The translations under genes and the position numbers were made by a program. The notes under the pieces were generated by a model. That model was not told the DNA's origin. It did no database searches and saw only the letters and a list, made by a program, of their open reading frames with translations. Source: Croceitalea sp947503285 (GTDB taxonomy: Bacteria > Bacteroidota > Bacteroidia > Flavobacteriales > Flavobacteriaceae). From it: DNA of 64,000 nucleotides. The DNA is taken from contig NZ_BTGQ01000004.1 of NCBI RefSeq assembly GCF_036985505.1, positions 62,001 through 126,000 on the forward strand, read 5' to 3'. Position 1 is the stretch's first letter, and each line of letters begins with the position of its first letter. Positions 46,134 to 54,820 of this stretch are shown one piece after another.

Positions 46134-46469
46134 TTATACAGCTATTCTCACAGGAACTGTGTAAGTTCTACCCTCTTTCATGTCGCTTACCTCAACTTTT
46201 TTATAGTTTAAACGACCTTTTACAAAACCTTCCAATGAGGCATTATTCGTATCAACGGAAAGCACGACAATTTCACCGTCTTTATTGATAGTGAACTGCA
46301 CATTGGCAGTAAGGTCTTCACTCACGTCGAATGAGTTGCTTTCCAACATACTGTGAATTTGGACGGATAAGTCTTTGTTGGGGTTTACAGGTTCTAAATT
46401 TTTGTTTGCTGATACACTGTTAACAGCCAAAAGTGTAACGGCTGCCACTACTAAACTAATTTTTCTCAT
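46134..46469 (-). CDS. Small exported protein of unknown function
   Basis: I take the ATG at 46469, which gives 111 residues with a clear signal peptide (MRKISLVVAAVTLLAVNSVSA|NKN); an ATG at 46526 would only add residues before it. The mature part, about 90 residues, has the pattern NVQFTINKDGEIVVLSVDTNN, GFVKGRLNYKKVEV and EGRTYTVPVRIAV. This resembles the small TonB-C-terminal-like beta fold (f.v...G.i....v..g......v...l...), but the protein is too short and lacks the TonB spanning region. Likely periplasmic; function unknown. Confidence 0.7.
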   Translation of the reverse strand: MRKISLVVAAVTLLAVNSVSANKNLEPVNPNKDLSVQIHSMLESNSFDVSEDLTANVQFTINKDGEIVVLSVDTNNASLEGFVKGRLNYKKVEVSDMKEGRTYTVPVRIAV

Positions 46470-46739
46470 GATGATTTCGTTTTTAAGATTGATAAAAATT
46501 GATGAATATGCTATAAAGACGCCCAAAAATCAATAATGTTACGATCAAAGTTGTTTTTTAACAGTTTTTAATGATTTGTGGTTATTTCTTCACAATGAAC
46601 TCCTTTAAACTTTTTCAATTCAAAATTAGACCGTAATCATGGTAAAATCCAATTCAAGTAAGTCATTTAATCCTTTAATAAACTTCATAACAATAAACTA
46701 ACGTGGATAGGATACAAGCTTTCTATGGTTTATGTTTTA
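46470..46739. other. Non-coding stretch upstream of the small exported protein
   Basis: I see no gene, RNA, long repeat or hairpin here. The sequence is AT-rich and probably includes the promoter of the minus-strand gene at 46134-46469, but no box I trust. Confidence 0.5.
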
Positions 46740-47070
46740 CTATTTGATTGCACAGCCTTGTTTGCAGACAGGTATAGTTGGTACCTTGAATGCTCCCGAT
46801 TCTATGGGGATCTCGACTACAGTTATACCGGGTGAAGTTGAAGTACCCTCGGCGATATCCATCGAAGACAAATCTTAAGTCGAACCCGAACCAAACTGAT
46901 TATCCATAATTTGGTTGAGGAAAAGACCCTCGACGCCAAAAGTGAGGTTGTTACCTCAGGTTTCGAAGTAAAGTCCTTCGGTCCGTGCTTAAAATCAGGA
47001 AAGGTACCGTCAATTGAATAACACCTCTTTTCAACAATTCATGGGTATTCTGAACAATCCCAACACTCAT
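46740..47070 (-). pseudogene. Probable decayed minus-strand gene
   Basis: No intact frame exists, but the minus strand carries protein-like pieces that switch frame. MSVGIVQNTHELLKRGVIQL starts at the ATG at 47070; an overlapping frame gives SIDGTFPDFKHGPKDFTS. A third frame, broken by TGA and TAA, reads GNNLTFGVEGLFLNQIMDNQ, then (after a stop) SSMDIAEGTSTSPGITVVEI and FKVPTIPVCKQGCAIK, ending at the TAG at 46740. Two frameshifts and two stops would be needed. No family is recognised. The rest to 47184 shows nothing else. This is a reading by eye and could be chance. Confidence 0.3.
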
Positions 47071-47184
47071 TTTGTGGCCTAGGTATCATGCACCTAGTAC
47101 AAATAAAACGGGTATCCTTTTTCGAAAACAGCCTATCAGGATAGACAGTTTCGTTATCTGATTTGGTTTTCTGTGTTTGCATAA

Positions 47185-47210
47185 AAAAAGAGGCTGAATA
47201 GCCTCTTTTT
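47185..47210 (-). terminator. Intrinsic terminator of sucC
   Basis: The perfect 11-bp stem AAAAAGAGGCT / AGCCTCTTTTT has loop GAAT, 22 bases downstream of the sucC stop, with T-runs on both strands. Confidence 0.88.
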
Positions 47211-47232
47211 AACTTGTATATACACTAAAAAC

Positions 47233-48426
47233 CTAAGCCAGCACTTCTTTTACCTTATCTGCGGCCTCTTGAAACTGAACCGCGGAATGTACCGCTAAAC
47301 CAGAATTATCTATGATTTCTTTGGCAAGCTCGGCATTTGTTCCCTGTAGTCTGACGATAATCGGTACTTTAATGGCATCACCCATATTCTTATAGGCATC
47401 AACCACCCCTTGGGCAACGCGGTCACAACGAACGATTCCCCCAAAAATATTGATAAGTATTGCCTTTACGTTCGGGTCTTTTAAGATGATTCGGAAAGCC
47501 TCTTCCACCCTTTTTGCATCGGCCGTACCGCCAACGTCCAAAAAGTTTGCTGGCTCGCCACCTGCCATTTTTATCAAATCCATCGTTGCCATTGCTAGAC
47601 CGGCCCCATTGACCATACAGCCCACATTACCATCTAAATCGACATAGTTCAGCCCAACTGCCCTTGCCTCTACCTCAATGGCATTCTCTTCACGCAGGTC
47701 ACGCATTTCAGCATATTGTTTTCTTCGGTATAATGCATTATCATCGATAGAGACTTTGGCATCAACCGCCATAATTTTATCATCGGATGTTTTTAAGACA
47801 GGATTGATCTCAAACATACTCGAGTCACTTTCAACATATGCCTTGTACAAAGCGGTCACGAACTTGGTCATTTCTTTAAAAGCGGTTCCTGAAAGCCCTA
47901 GGTTAAAGGCGATTTTTCTGGCTTGAAATGGCATTATACCAACGGCTGGGTCTATTTCTTCGGTAAAAATCAAGTCAGGTGTGTTTTCGGCGACTTCTTC
48001 AATGTCCATTCCACCTTCGGTGGAATACATTATCATGTTACGGCCTGTCCCACGATTCAACAAGACCGACATATAAAACTCATTGGTTTCACTATCACCG
48101 GGATAGTACACATCTTCCGCAATCAAAACCTGATGCACTTTTTTACCCTCTGCAGAAGTTTGTGGGGTAATCAGGTTCATGCCGATGATAGAACCCGCCA
48201 ATTCTTCTACTTCTTTCAGGTTCTTGGCCAGTTTCACACCTCCACCCTTACCACGACCACCAGCATGTACCTGGGCTTTGATAACGTGCCATCCCGTGCC
48301 TGTTTCTTGAGTAAGTTGTTTTGCTGCATCAACGGCTTCTTTTGCATTATGGGCAACGATACCTCGTTGTATCCGTACTCCAAAACTTGCCAAAATCTCT
48401 TTCCCCTGATATTCGTGAAGGTTCAT
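47233..48426 (-). CDS. sucC: Succinyl-CoA synthetase (ADP-forming) beta subunit
   Basis: The start is the ATG at 48426 (MNLHEYQGKEILASFGV), the conserved beginning; an ATG 14 codons earlier is out of line with the family. 397 residues. The ATP-grasp domain covers about 1-240 (KAQVHAGGRGKGGGVKLAKN near 45-64). The ligase domain has GNVGCMVNGAGLAMATMDLI, FLDVGGTADA and NIFGGIVRCDRVAQG. It makes ATP from succinyl-CoA in the TCA cycle together with SucD, which is not adjacent here; this is common in Bacteroidota. Confidence 0.97.
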   Translation of the reverse strand: MNLHEYQGKEILASFGVRIQRGIVAHNAKEAVDAAKQLTQETGTGWHVIKAQVHAGGRGKGGGVKLAKNLKEVEELAGSIIGMNLITPQTSAEGKKVHQVLIAEDVYYPGDSETNEFYMSVLLNRGTGRNMIMYSTEGGMDIEEVAENTPDLIFTEEIDPAVGIMPFQARKIAFNLGLSGTAFKEMTKFVTALYKAYVESDSSMFEINPVLKTSDDKIMAVDAKVSIDDNALYRRKQYAEMRDLREENAIEVEARAVGLNYVDLDGNVGCMVNGAGLAMATMDLIKMAGGEPANFLDVGGTADAKRVEEAFRIILKDPNVKAILINIFGGIVRCDRVAQGVVDAYKNMGDAIKVPIIVRLQGTNAELAKEIIDNSGLAVHSAVQFQEAADKVKEVLA

Positions 48427-48451
48427 ATGATCGTAAAATTTTATTAGGTCA

Positions 48452-48459
48452 CAAAAATA
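48452..48459 (-). promoter_or_regulatory. Putative -7 box (TATTTTTG) of sucC
   Basis: On the minus strand TATTTTTG lies 25 bases before the sucC ATG. A TTG about 14 bases further upstream is closer than the usual -33 distance. Confidence 0.45.
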
Positions 48460-48549
48460 GCAAACCACGACTACAATTAATAATTAATATGGAAGAATTG
48501 AAAAACCCAATTCCATATTGAAATAACCCTTGATTTACATCGATGTGGT

Positions 48550-49191
48550 TTACTCTAGTTTAAAGTCCTCAAAATCCAATGGATCGAAATTTTTGAAATG
48601 GCCGTTCATTTCAATAACGGCTTTTGTTGTATTGATCTGATTCAGCACGGTAATGGTCGAATCTAAGTGAAGCCGTATATACTGAAGTCTTTCGGTTTCA
48701 TTGGTCAATCGCAAAAGTTCATACTCCTGATCGAATGAGAGCCCCATTTTATGCGCGAAGGCGTAACTATTGAATTTGGATAACGGTATTTGGGGGAGTT
48801 CGACCCCCATCAATTGGTATAGTTCTTTGATTTTTTCCAATACCTCTTCACGCAATGCCTCGTCTGCATTGTTATCGGCCTCAAGAAACTCGACAACACC
48901 CCCGGCATAGGGTTTCCCTTCCAGTTCATTATCGAAAGTCAATACCTTAAACACCTGTCTGGCCACACAAACAACATCCATCTCACCACCTTCATAAGAA
49001 TTAACGACCTCTACCAGTTGTACTTCCGTACCATACTCAATCTTCTTATCAATGTAGACCGGAATCCCAAAGGTAATGGCCTCTTCCCTGCAATCGTGTA
49101 TCAATTGTTTGTAACGTTCCTCAAAAATATGCAATGGAACGGTCTCACCAGGAAAGAATACGGATTGCAATGGAAACATGGGTAGCCTCAT
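48550..49191 (-). CDS. LON peptidase substrate-binding-domain protein
   Basis: The start is the ATG at 49191 (MRLPMFPLQSVFFPGETVPL); an upstream ATG at 49236 adds a non-matching leader. 213 residues. The N-terminal Lon domain (PF02190) is plain: fPL..vffPge...L.iFE.RY.qLi, then AITFGIPVYI and VVCVARQVFKVL. There is no AAA+ or protease part. Stand-alone proteins of this type probably bind unfolded or specific substrates; the exact role is unknown. It is divergent from lysA. Confidence 0.85.
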   Translation of the reverse strand: MRLPMFPLQSVFFPGETVPLHIFEERYKQLIHDCREEAITFGIPVYIDKKIEYGTEVQLVEVVNSYEGGEMDVVCVARQVFKVLTFDNELEGKPYAGGVVEFLEADNNADEALREEVLEKIKELYQLMGVELPQIPLSKFNSYAFAHKMGLSFDQEYELLRLTNETERLQYIRLHLDSTITVLNQINTTKAVIEMNGHFKNFDPLDFEDFKLE

Positions 49192-49343
49192 AGTAAAATT
49201 TTCTTCTAAAATAAACACATCGGAACAATGGCACAACTTAACCGTAATGTTATTTTTATAACAATTTGTTGTATTTATTTATTTTTAGCAGCTATTTTTG
49301 TTTTGAAACAAATCGTAAATTAGTTTTATCCAAAATACAATTC

Positions 49344-50585
49344 ATGGAATCTTCACGGTTATTGCGCATTGCAGAAAAATACGGCGCACCATTATACGTT
49401 TATGATGCTGAAAAAATAACGTCTCAATACCAGAGACTGACCAAGGCCTTTAGTAAAGTGGAAAACCTAAAGTTGAATTATGCGTGTAAGGCACTCTCCA
49501 ATATTTCGATATTGCGCCTTATGAATAGTTTGGGAAGCGGATTGGATACGGTCTCGATTCAAGAGGTTAAGCTCGGGTTATTGGCCGGTTTTAAACCAGA
49601 ATCCATAATATACACCCCAAATGGGGTTTCGTTGGAAGAAATTGAAGAAGCTGCCGCATTGGGGGTTCAAATAAATATTGACAATCTTTCCATACTGGAA
49701 CAATTTGGGAATAAACACCCAGATATACCCGTCTGTATCCGAATTAATCCGCATGTGATGGCCGGTGGAAACTCGAACATTTCCGTAGGCCATATTGATT
49801 CAAAATTTGGAATAAGCATTCATCAGATCCCACATTTATTGCGTATCGTGGAACTCACTGATATGAACATCAACGGAATTCATATGCATACTGGCAGTGA
49901 TATTTTGGATATCGATGTCTTTCTTTATGCGTCGGAAATTCTTTTTGAGACGGCCAAGAATTTTAAAAACCTCGATTTTATTGATTTTGGCAGTGGCTTC
50001 AAAGTACCATATAAGAGCGGTGATATTGAAACCAATGTCGAAGAGCTGGGTATGAAACTTACCGCACGCTTCAATGAATTCTGTGACACCTATGGAAAGC
50101 AACTTACATTGGCTTTTGAACCCGGTAAATTCTTGGTAAGTGAAGCCGGTTATTTTCTCGCCAAGGTGAATGTGGTAAAACAGACTACATCTACAGTGTT
50201 TGCCAGCATAGATTCGGGCTTTAACCATTTGATAAGGCCTATGTTATATGGTGCCTCACATGAAATTTTGAACATTTCGAATCTTGAAGGTCGTGAACGC
50301 TATTATTCAGTAGTAGGTTACATTTGTGAAACCGATACTTTTGGCAGCAATCGCAGGATCAATGAAATAAAAGAAGGGGATATTTTGGCATTCAAAAATG
50401 CCGGTGCCTATTGCTTCACCATGGCCAGCAATTACAATTCACGTTATAGACCGGCCGAGGTATTGTGGTATAAAGGTAAGGCCCATTTAATTCGGGAGCG
50501 TGAGACTTTTGATGATATACTTCATAACCAGGTAGATATTGCCGACGTCTTCATTGGTGAATCGGAGGCCCTTACCGCGAAATAA
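49344..50585 (+). CDS. lysA: Diaminopimelate decarboxylase
   Basis: I take the ATG at 49344 (MESSRLLRIAEKYGAPLYVY; 413 residues) over an upstream start that adds a hydrophobic stretch. The PLP Lys is Lys49 in LNYACKALS. The barrel carries VCIRINPHVMAGGNSNISVG, SKFGI, GIHMHTGSDI and FIDFGSGFKVPYKSG (phosphate-binding glycine loop). The C-terminal domain has ICETDTFG and FKNAGAYCFTMASNYNSR. It converts meso-DAP to lysine, the last step of the pathway that dapD in this window serves. A small exported thioredoxin gene follows. Confidence 0.95.
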   Translation: MESSRLLRIAEKYGAPLYVYDAEKITSQYQRLTKAFSKVENLKLNYACKALSNISILRLMNSLGSGLDTVSIQEVKLGLLAGFKPESIIYTPNGVSLEEIEEAAALGVQINIDNLSILEQFGNKHPDIPVCIRINPHVMAGGNSNISVGHIDSKFGISIHQIPHLLRIVELTDMNINGIHMHTGSDILDIDVFLYASEILFETAKNFKNLDFIDFGSGFKVPYKSGDIETNVEELGMKLTARFNEFCDTYGKQLTLAFEPGKFLVSEAGYFLAKVNVVKQTTSTVFASIDSGFNHLIRPMLYGASHEILNISNLEGRERYYSVVGYICETDTFGSNRRINEIKEGDILAFKNAGAYCFTMASNYNSRYRPAEVLWYKGKAHLIRERETFDDILHNQVDIADVFIGESEALTAK

Positions 50586-50602
50586 TTTGGCATAATTTTC
50601 GT

Positions 50603-50610
50603 TAGTTTTG
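50603..50610 (+). promoter_or_regulatory. Putative -7 box (TAGTTTTG) of the thioredoxin gene
   Basis: TAGTTTTG fits TAnnTTTG, 36 bases before the ATG at 50647 and only 17 bases after the lysA stop. TTTG at 50586-50589 is 13 bases upstream, shorter than the usual spacing. Confidence 0.4.
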
Positions 50611-50646
50611 GTACAGTCGTAAGACTATTATCAAAAATCAAAAGAT

Positions 50647-51156
50647 ATGCGTAGCCTTTTAATAACCCTGACCTTATTATTTTCGTTGACATTGACTTCC
50701 CAAGAAGTGCAATGGATCTCTTGGGATGAGGCAGTTGCACTTTCCAAATCAGAAGCAAACCCGAAAAAAATCTTTGTTGACGTATACACAGATTGGTGTG
50801 GTTGGTGCAAAAAAATGGATAAGGATACCTTTCAAAATCCGAAAGTTGCGGCCTACATGGCTGAAAACTTTTATATGGTGAAAATGGATGCGGAAGGGAA
50901 AGAACCTATTGAACATGATGGCAAAACCTTTAATTTTATCCCTCAGGGGAAACGAGGATATCATGAACTGGCAGCCGCATTATTACAGGGAAAAATGAGC
51001 TATCCCACCGTGGTCTTTTTGGATGAGGAATTAAAAATGCTCTCCCCTGTACCAGGATATCAAAAAGTAAAACCTTTTCTACAGATTGCCCGTTATTTTG
51101 GTGATGATATCTACAAAGAAAAAGATTGGAAGGCATACTCAAAGACCAGCAAGTAG
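50647..51156 (+). CDS. Exported thioredoxin-like protein
   Basis: This 169-residue protein has a signal peptide (residues 1-18; LLITLTLLFSLTLTSQE). The active site is WCGWCKKM (Cys51, Cys54), a CGWC variant common in DUF255/thioredoxin_7-like periplasmic thioredoxins. The cis-proline region is SYPTVVFLDEE (about 118-128). It probably reduces or isomerises disulfides in the periplasm; a partner DsbD is not nearby. It is convergent with the serine hydrolase gene, with 1 base between stops. Confidence 0.87.
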   Translation: MRSLLITLTLLFSLTLTSQEVQWISWDEAVALSKSEANPKKIFVDVYTDWCGWCKKMDKDTFQNPKVAAYMAENFYMVKMDAEGKEPIEHDGKTFNFIPQGKRGYHELAAALLQGKMSYPTVVFLDEELKMLSPVPGYQKVKPFLQIARYFGDDIYKEKDWKAYSKTSK

Positions 51157-51157
51157 T

Positions 51158-52537
51158 TTACTCAACAATTTTAAAGGCAACCAGCGGCGCTTTCTCTTTG
51201 GGGTTTACTTCAGTTCTGTTAGTATAGGCATATGCTTTACCCCCAAAACCTTTATGTTTATCCATCACAAGATACAATAGACCAAACTCAGTAGCCATTG
51301 CATAAGCTGTATTACTGATTTTTAGAAGGCTGTTCTCCGCCAAAAAATTATCCGCTTCCCCTTTAAAGATACCTTCTTCCCCTAGTATTTGAATACTGCC
51401 CCCAAACCTTTCTTCCCCTTTCTGGGAATTGAATACAATAGTTATCTTTTCTTCTAATACATCAGGGGTGAATGATTTTTTCTCAGCACGAAAAAGTTGT
51501 GCAAAAATATGTGCTGTCTCTTCTATTAGTATGTTGCAATCTGTATTTATCATTAGCGCAATGGAAAGTTGTTCTTTTGGGTAATACACCAACACGGTTC
51601 GTGTACCACGCCAGCTTCCGGCATGCTCTATTGCTTGGTTTCCATAAACATCTGTAGAAATACGCCATGTAATACCAACATTGGTTTTCTTTCCATTCCT
51701 CAACATATTGTTTTGAAACATTTGGGTCACCACCTCTTCTGAAATCATTCCGTTGCTGTATGCGTTGGTAAGTTTGACCAAATCAGTAGGCGTACTTCTG
51801 AAACCAGCCCCAGGTAGTTTATAGCTCGCACTGGTTAATTTTTCTTTCAAGAGCTTTCCTTTTTTTAGAAAGTACAATTCCGCATTCTTCGGGTTTGTCT
51901 TCTTAATATTCTCAGCAAAGGTTTGCCTCATCTCCAAAGGTTCAAAAATGTGCTTCTTCATATACATCTCATACGGCATGCCCGATACTTCTTCAATGAT
52001 GACGCCCAATAAATTAAAGGCATTCGTTGAGTATTGATAGTCCGTTCCCGGTTCAAACAATAACGGGTCGGTAATAAAAGGCAAAGTTTCCTTCATCCAA
52101 GCAAATTGCTTGTTTCTATAGCCAGTAACGTTAGGGCGGTGTTTTAGCCCTGACGTATGCCCCGACAGCTGTCTAATCGTAAGGTTTCTGTATTGTACAT
52201 CTATATATGGTACATGGATACCAATAGGATCATCAAAATTTAATTTTTGCTCGGTGGCCAAACGCCCAATGGCCGTAGCGGTAAGCACCTTCGCAACAGA
52301 TGCCGTACGCAATTGTATAGTAGGATCCATTGGTATGGAGGCCTTTACATTGGCAAGTCCGAAACCCTTCGAATACACAACATCCCCTTCTTTCGAAATT
52401 GCCATGGAGAATCCTGGCACATTTGTTTGTTCGAGAAATAAACCTGCCAATTTTTCAATACGTTCATAATCTTGTGCTAGGGCACATTGTATAAAAAACA
52501 ATCCTATAATTAAAAAAATGCGTTGTGCCATGGTCAA
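51158..52537 (-). CDS. Exported serine hydrolase, class C beta-lactamase-like
   Basis: This 459-residue protein has a signal peptide (from Met1 or Met3; MAQRIFLIIGLFFIQCALAQ). The penicillin-binding fold shows SVAK (Ser80-x-x-Lys83), the Tyr motif YSTNAFNLLG (Tyr169) and the HxG-like triad motif HAGSWRG near 315. A C-terminal segment of about 110 residues (GEERFGGSIQILGEEGIFKG) is a beta-rich domain seen in EstB-like and D-aminopeptidase-like members. Such enzymes hydrolyse peptides, esters or cell-wall material; antibiotic hydrolysis cannot be claimed. It follows the ankyrin gene at 20 bases on the same strand. Confidence 0.88.
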   Translation of the reverse strand: MTMAQRIFLIIGLFFIQCALAQDYERIEKLAGLFLEQTNVPGFSMAISKEGDVVYSKGFGLANVKASIPMDPTIQLRTASVAKVLTATAIGRLATEQKLNFDDPIGIHVPYIDVQYRNLTIRQLSGHTSGLKHRPNVTGYRNKQFAWMKETLPFITDPLLFEPGTDYQYSTNAFNLLGVIIEEVSGMPYEMYMKKHIFEPLEMRQTFAENIKKTNPKNAELYFLKKGKLLKEKLTSASYKLPGAGFRSTPTDLVKLTNAYSNGMISEEVVTQMFQNNMLRNGKKTNVGITWRISTDVYGNQAIEHAGSWRGTRTVLVYYPKEQLSIALMINTDCNILIEETAHIFAQLFRAEKKSFTPDVLEEKITIVFNSQKGEERFGGSIQILGEEGIFKGEADNFLAENSLLKISNTAYAMATEFGLLYLVMDKHKGFGGKAYAYTNRTEVNPKEKAPLVAFKIVE

Positions 52538-52556
52538 CTTATTTAAAGTTTATGGT

Positions 52557-53522
52557 TTAGCGGGTTGCTCCTTTACTCAACAAGTAGGCTACCACCTGGG
52601 CATGTCCTTCCTTTTTTGCCATTCTCAAGGCACTTCTTACTTCAGAATTCAGGGAGTAACTATCACGAACCGAAACGTTTACATCTGCCCCTTTTGAAAC
52701 TAGGTATTTCACCACGGCCAAGTGTCCGTTCCAGGCAGCTCGTATCAATGGTGTCTCGTCTCCCCTGACATGCGCATTGACGTCAGCGCCCGATTCCACT
52801 AAAAACGTTACAACTTCTAAATGCCCATTCTTTGCGGACATGATCAATGGATTTCCATCACCCTTACTTTCTTTATTAACATTTGCGCCCAAATTTACCA
52901 ATGCCTTTACCATTTCGATATCGCCAGACGATGATGCCCGTATTAGAGCGGTACCATCGCCAATAACAGCACCATCGATATCAGTACCGTATTCAATCAA
53001 TAATTGTAATATTTTCTTACTACCAGACCTACCGGCATACACCATAGCGTTGCCATCACCAATCACTTCCCTATTGGGGTTTGCTCCTTTCTGCAGCAAT
53101 AATTTTACAATTTCAGGATTACCTCCTTTAACAGCTGACATTAATGGTGTACCATCACCACGAATGGAAACGTCGACCTTAGCCCCTTTGGCAATTAGGT
53201 ACTTCACCACTTCTAAGTAGCTATGACCGGCCGCAATCATTAGAGCGCTTGCGTCTCTTTTAAATCGATAGTTCGGTTTAGCGCCGGCGTTCACCAAAAG
53301 CTTCACCATTTTTAAACTACCATTAGCAGCTGCCATACCTAAGGGTGTTCTTGGTTGAATACTATCATTATAACTGCAATTAGGGTTTATGGATTTAAGT
53401 AATTCTTGAACCTCGCTTGTATTTTCATGCTTTACGGCCAATAGCAATTCTTTGCATGTTTGTGCCTGTAAATTGAAGCTAAAGCCTGCCAAAAGAATAA
53501 AATGAATAATTACGGTCTTCAT
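52557..53522 (-). CDS. Exported ankyrin-repeat protein
   Basis: This 321-residue protein has a signal peptide (residues 1-20; FILLAGFSFNLQAQ). About eight ankyrin repeats fill the rest, with the unit .G.TpLm.A...G..eiVk.Ll..GA..n. Most repeats carry a GDG or GDE turn in the linker between the helices (RGDGTPL, IGDGNAM, IGDGTAL, KGDGNPL, RGDETPL). It likely makes protein contacts in the periplasm. It is divergent from the two-component system at 53745 and lies just upstream of the serine hydrolase, with which it probably forms an operon. Confidence 0.9.
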   Translation of the reverse strand: MKTVIIHFILLAGFSFNLQAQTCKELLLAVKHENTSEVQELLKSINPNCSYNDSIQPRTPLGMAAANGSLKMVKLLVNAGAKPNYRFKRDASALMIAAGHSYLEVVKYLIAKGAKVDVSIRGDGTPLMSAVKGGNPEIVKLLLQKGANPNREVIGDGNAMVYAGRSGSKKILQLLIEYGTDIDGAVIGDGTALIRASSSGDIEMVKALVNLGANVNKESKGDGNPLIMSAKNGHLEVVTFLVESGADVNAHVRGDETPLIRAAWNGHLAVVKYLVSKGADVNVSVRDSYSLNSEVRSALRMAKKEGHAQVVAYLLSKGATR

Positions 53523-53744
53523 AATGATTTTATTTTAATGTTCGTTTTTAATTGATAGGGTAAAACTAGTAGTATGTTGGTTTCACTTTCTAAGTAATAG
53601 ACCAATTGCCAGTTGCTACCCATAGAATTGTTTTTTACGATTATGAATTGTTCATCCAAAGGAAACGGATATACGTCATGTGATAAATCTCATTTGAAGA
53701 TTAATTTTTAGTCGCAACTTGAATTCCATTATTTTTAAACCAGT
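53523..53744. other. Divergent intergenic region, ankyrin gene versus LytS/LytTR system
   Basis: These 222 bases carry no gene I can support. No clear TAnnTTTG box or palindrome was found. LytTR regulators bind direct repeats of about 9 bases, but I could not find a convincing pair by eye. Confidence 0.4.
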
Positions 53745-54818
53745 ATGTCAGAAAAAAGCGCTTTCATTGATTATATTTCTCAAAAAAGAGGCATCGCCCA
53801 TTGTTTGTTTTGGGTGGTTCTATTCAGCGTTTTTGTCGTATTGGCCACTATAAATTCTGGAGCATTTTTAACCAGTGTCACGAACTACTTAGGTCTTTTG
53901 CCGATTCAGATATTGGCAGCCTATCTTTTAAACTACTACCAAATACCAAAGCTATTGTTACACAAGAAGTATTGGGCATTTGGGCTTTCATTGGTAGCCT
54001 CTATTTATACATTCTCGGCGCTGGGTAGAATTAGTATTGTCTATCTCATTGAACCTTTGGTCAGGGAAGATTTTACCCAAGAGTCCATACTAGAGATTCT
54101 ACAAGATTTAGCCTATTTATTTTCGGCATATTTTCCGGCAGTCTATGTCTATGCATTGATCATGTTTTTCATTAAGGCCTTTAAAAAGAGGTTTGAAGAG
54201 AAACATCGCATTGAAGTGCTTCAAAAAGAAAAGGCAACCAACGAACTTAAGTTTTTGAGGGCCCAGATTCAACCTCACTTTTTATTTAATACGCTTAACA
54301 ATTTATATGCACTTACCTTGGCAAAGTCAGATGTTGCCCCCGAAGTTGTACTAAAGCTTTCTGAGATATTGGACTTTATTTTATATCAAAGTGACGAACC
54401 GACTATAGCTGTTGAAAAAGAAATAGAGTTAATTCAGGCTTTTATAGAGTTGGAGGCCCTGCGTTATGGCGATCGATTGAACTGCTCTTTCAAGCATGAT
54501 GTTACCAATACCCAAACCCAGATTGCGCCACTATTGCTTTTACCCTTGGTCGAAAATGCCTTCAAACATGGAACAAAAGGCAGTAAAAGCACCCACATAC
54601 AAATTGACCTCGCCGCAACAGAAAGAAAGTTATCCTTTGAAGTTTCAAATAAAAAAACGGAAAATAGTAAAAGCCAAACTATTGCCGCTTCAAGTAGTGG
54701 TATCGGTACGGCTAACTTAAAACGACAGCTAGCTCTAAACTATCCCGAGCGGCACCAATTACATATTGACGAAACCGCAACAGTCTTCACTGTAGCATTA
54801 ATTATAGATTTGAATTAG
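53745..54818 (+). CDS. Sensor histidine kinase, LytS/YehU type (His_kinase domain)
   Basis: This 357-residue protein has four predicted membrane segments (about 20-38, 45-65, 78-100 and 127-150), then a coiled stretch (EEKHRIEVLQKEKATNELKFL). The His_kinase domain follows, with the phospho-accepting QIQPHFLFNTLNNLY (His178), and an HATPase part with LPLVENAFKHG (N-box) and SSGIGTANLKRQLAL (G-box). It transfers phosphate to the LytTR regulator whose ATG lies 2 bases after its stop. The signal is unknown. Confidence 0.93.
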   Translation: MSEKSAFIDYISQKRGIAHCLFWVVLFSVFVVLATINSGAFLTSVTNYLGLLPIQILAAYLLNYYQIPKLLLHKKYWAFGLSLVASIYTFSALGRISIVYLIEPLVREDFTQESILEILQDLAYLFSAYFPAVYVYALIMFFIKAFKKRFEEKHRIEVLQKEKATNELKFLRAQIQPHFLFNTLNNLYALTLAKSDVAPEVVLKLSEILDFILYQSDEPTIAVEKEIELIQAFIELEALRYGDRLNCSFKHDVTNTQTQIAPLLLLPLVENAFKHGTKGSKSTHIQIDLAATERKLSFEVSNKKTENSKSQTIAASSSGIGTANLKRQLALNYPERHQLHIDETATVFTVALIIDLN

Positions 54819-54820
54819 AA

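Noticed and set aside
46732..46878. 48-codon plus-strand frame (begins MFYYLIAQPCLQTG)
   Set aside because: Too short and without family match; it overlaps the minus-strand remnant, which reads more like protein.
47923..48447. Antisense open frame of 174 codons over sucC
   Set aside because: It is the complement of a clear housekeeping gene, without family features; likewise the antisense frames at 49836-50228, 1360-1755 and 44290-44706.
51158..52537. Antibiotic-resistance beta-lactamase
   Set aside because: The SxxK/Tyr/HxG layout with a long C-terminal domain fits EstB-like or peptidase-like serine hydrolases; resistance cannot be inferred.
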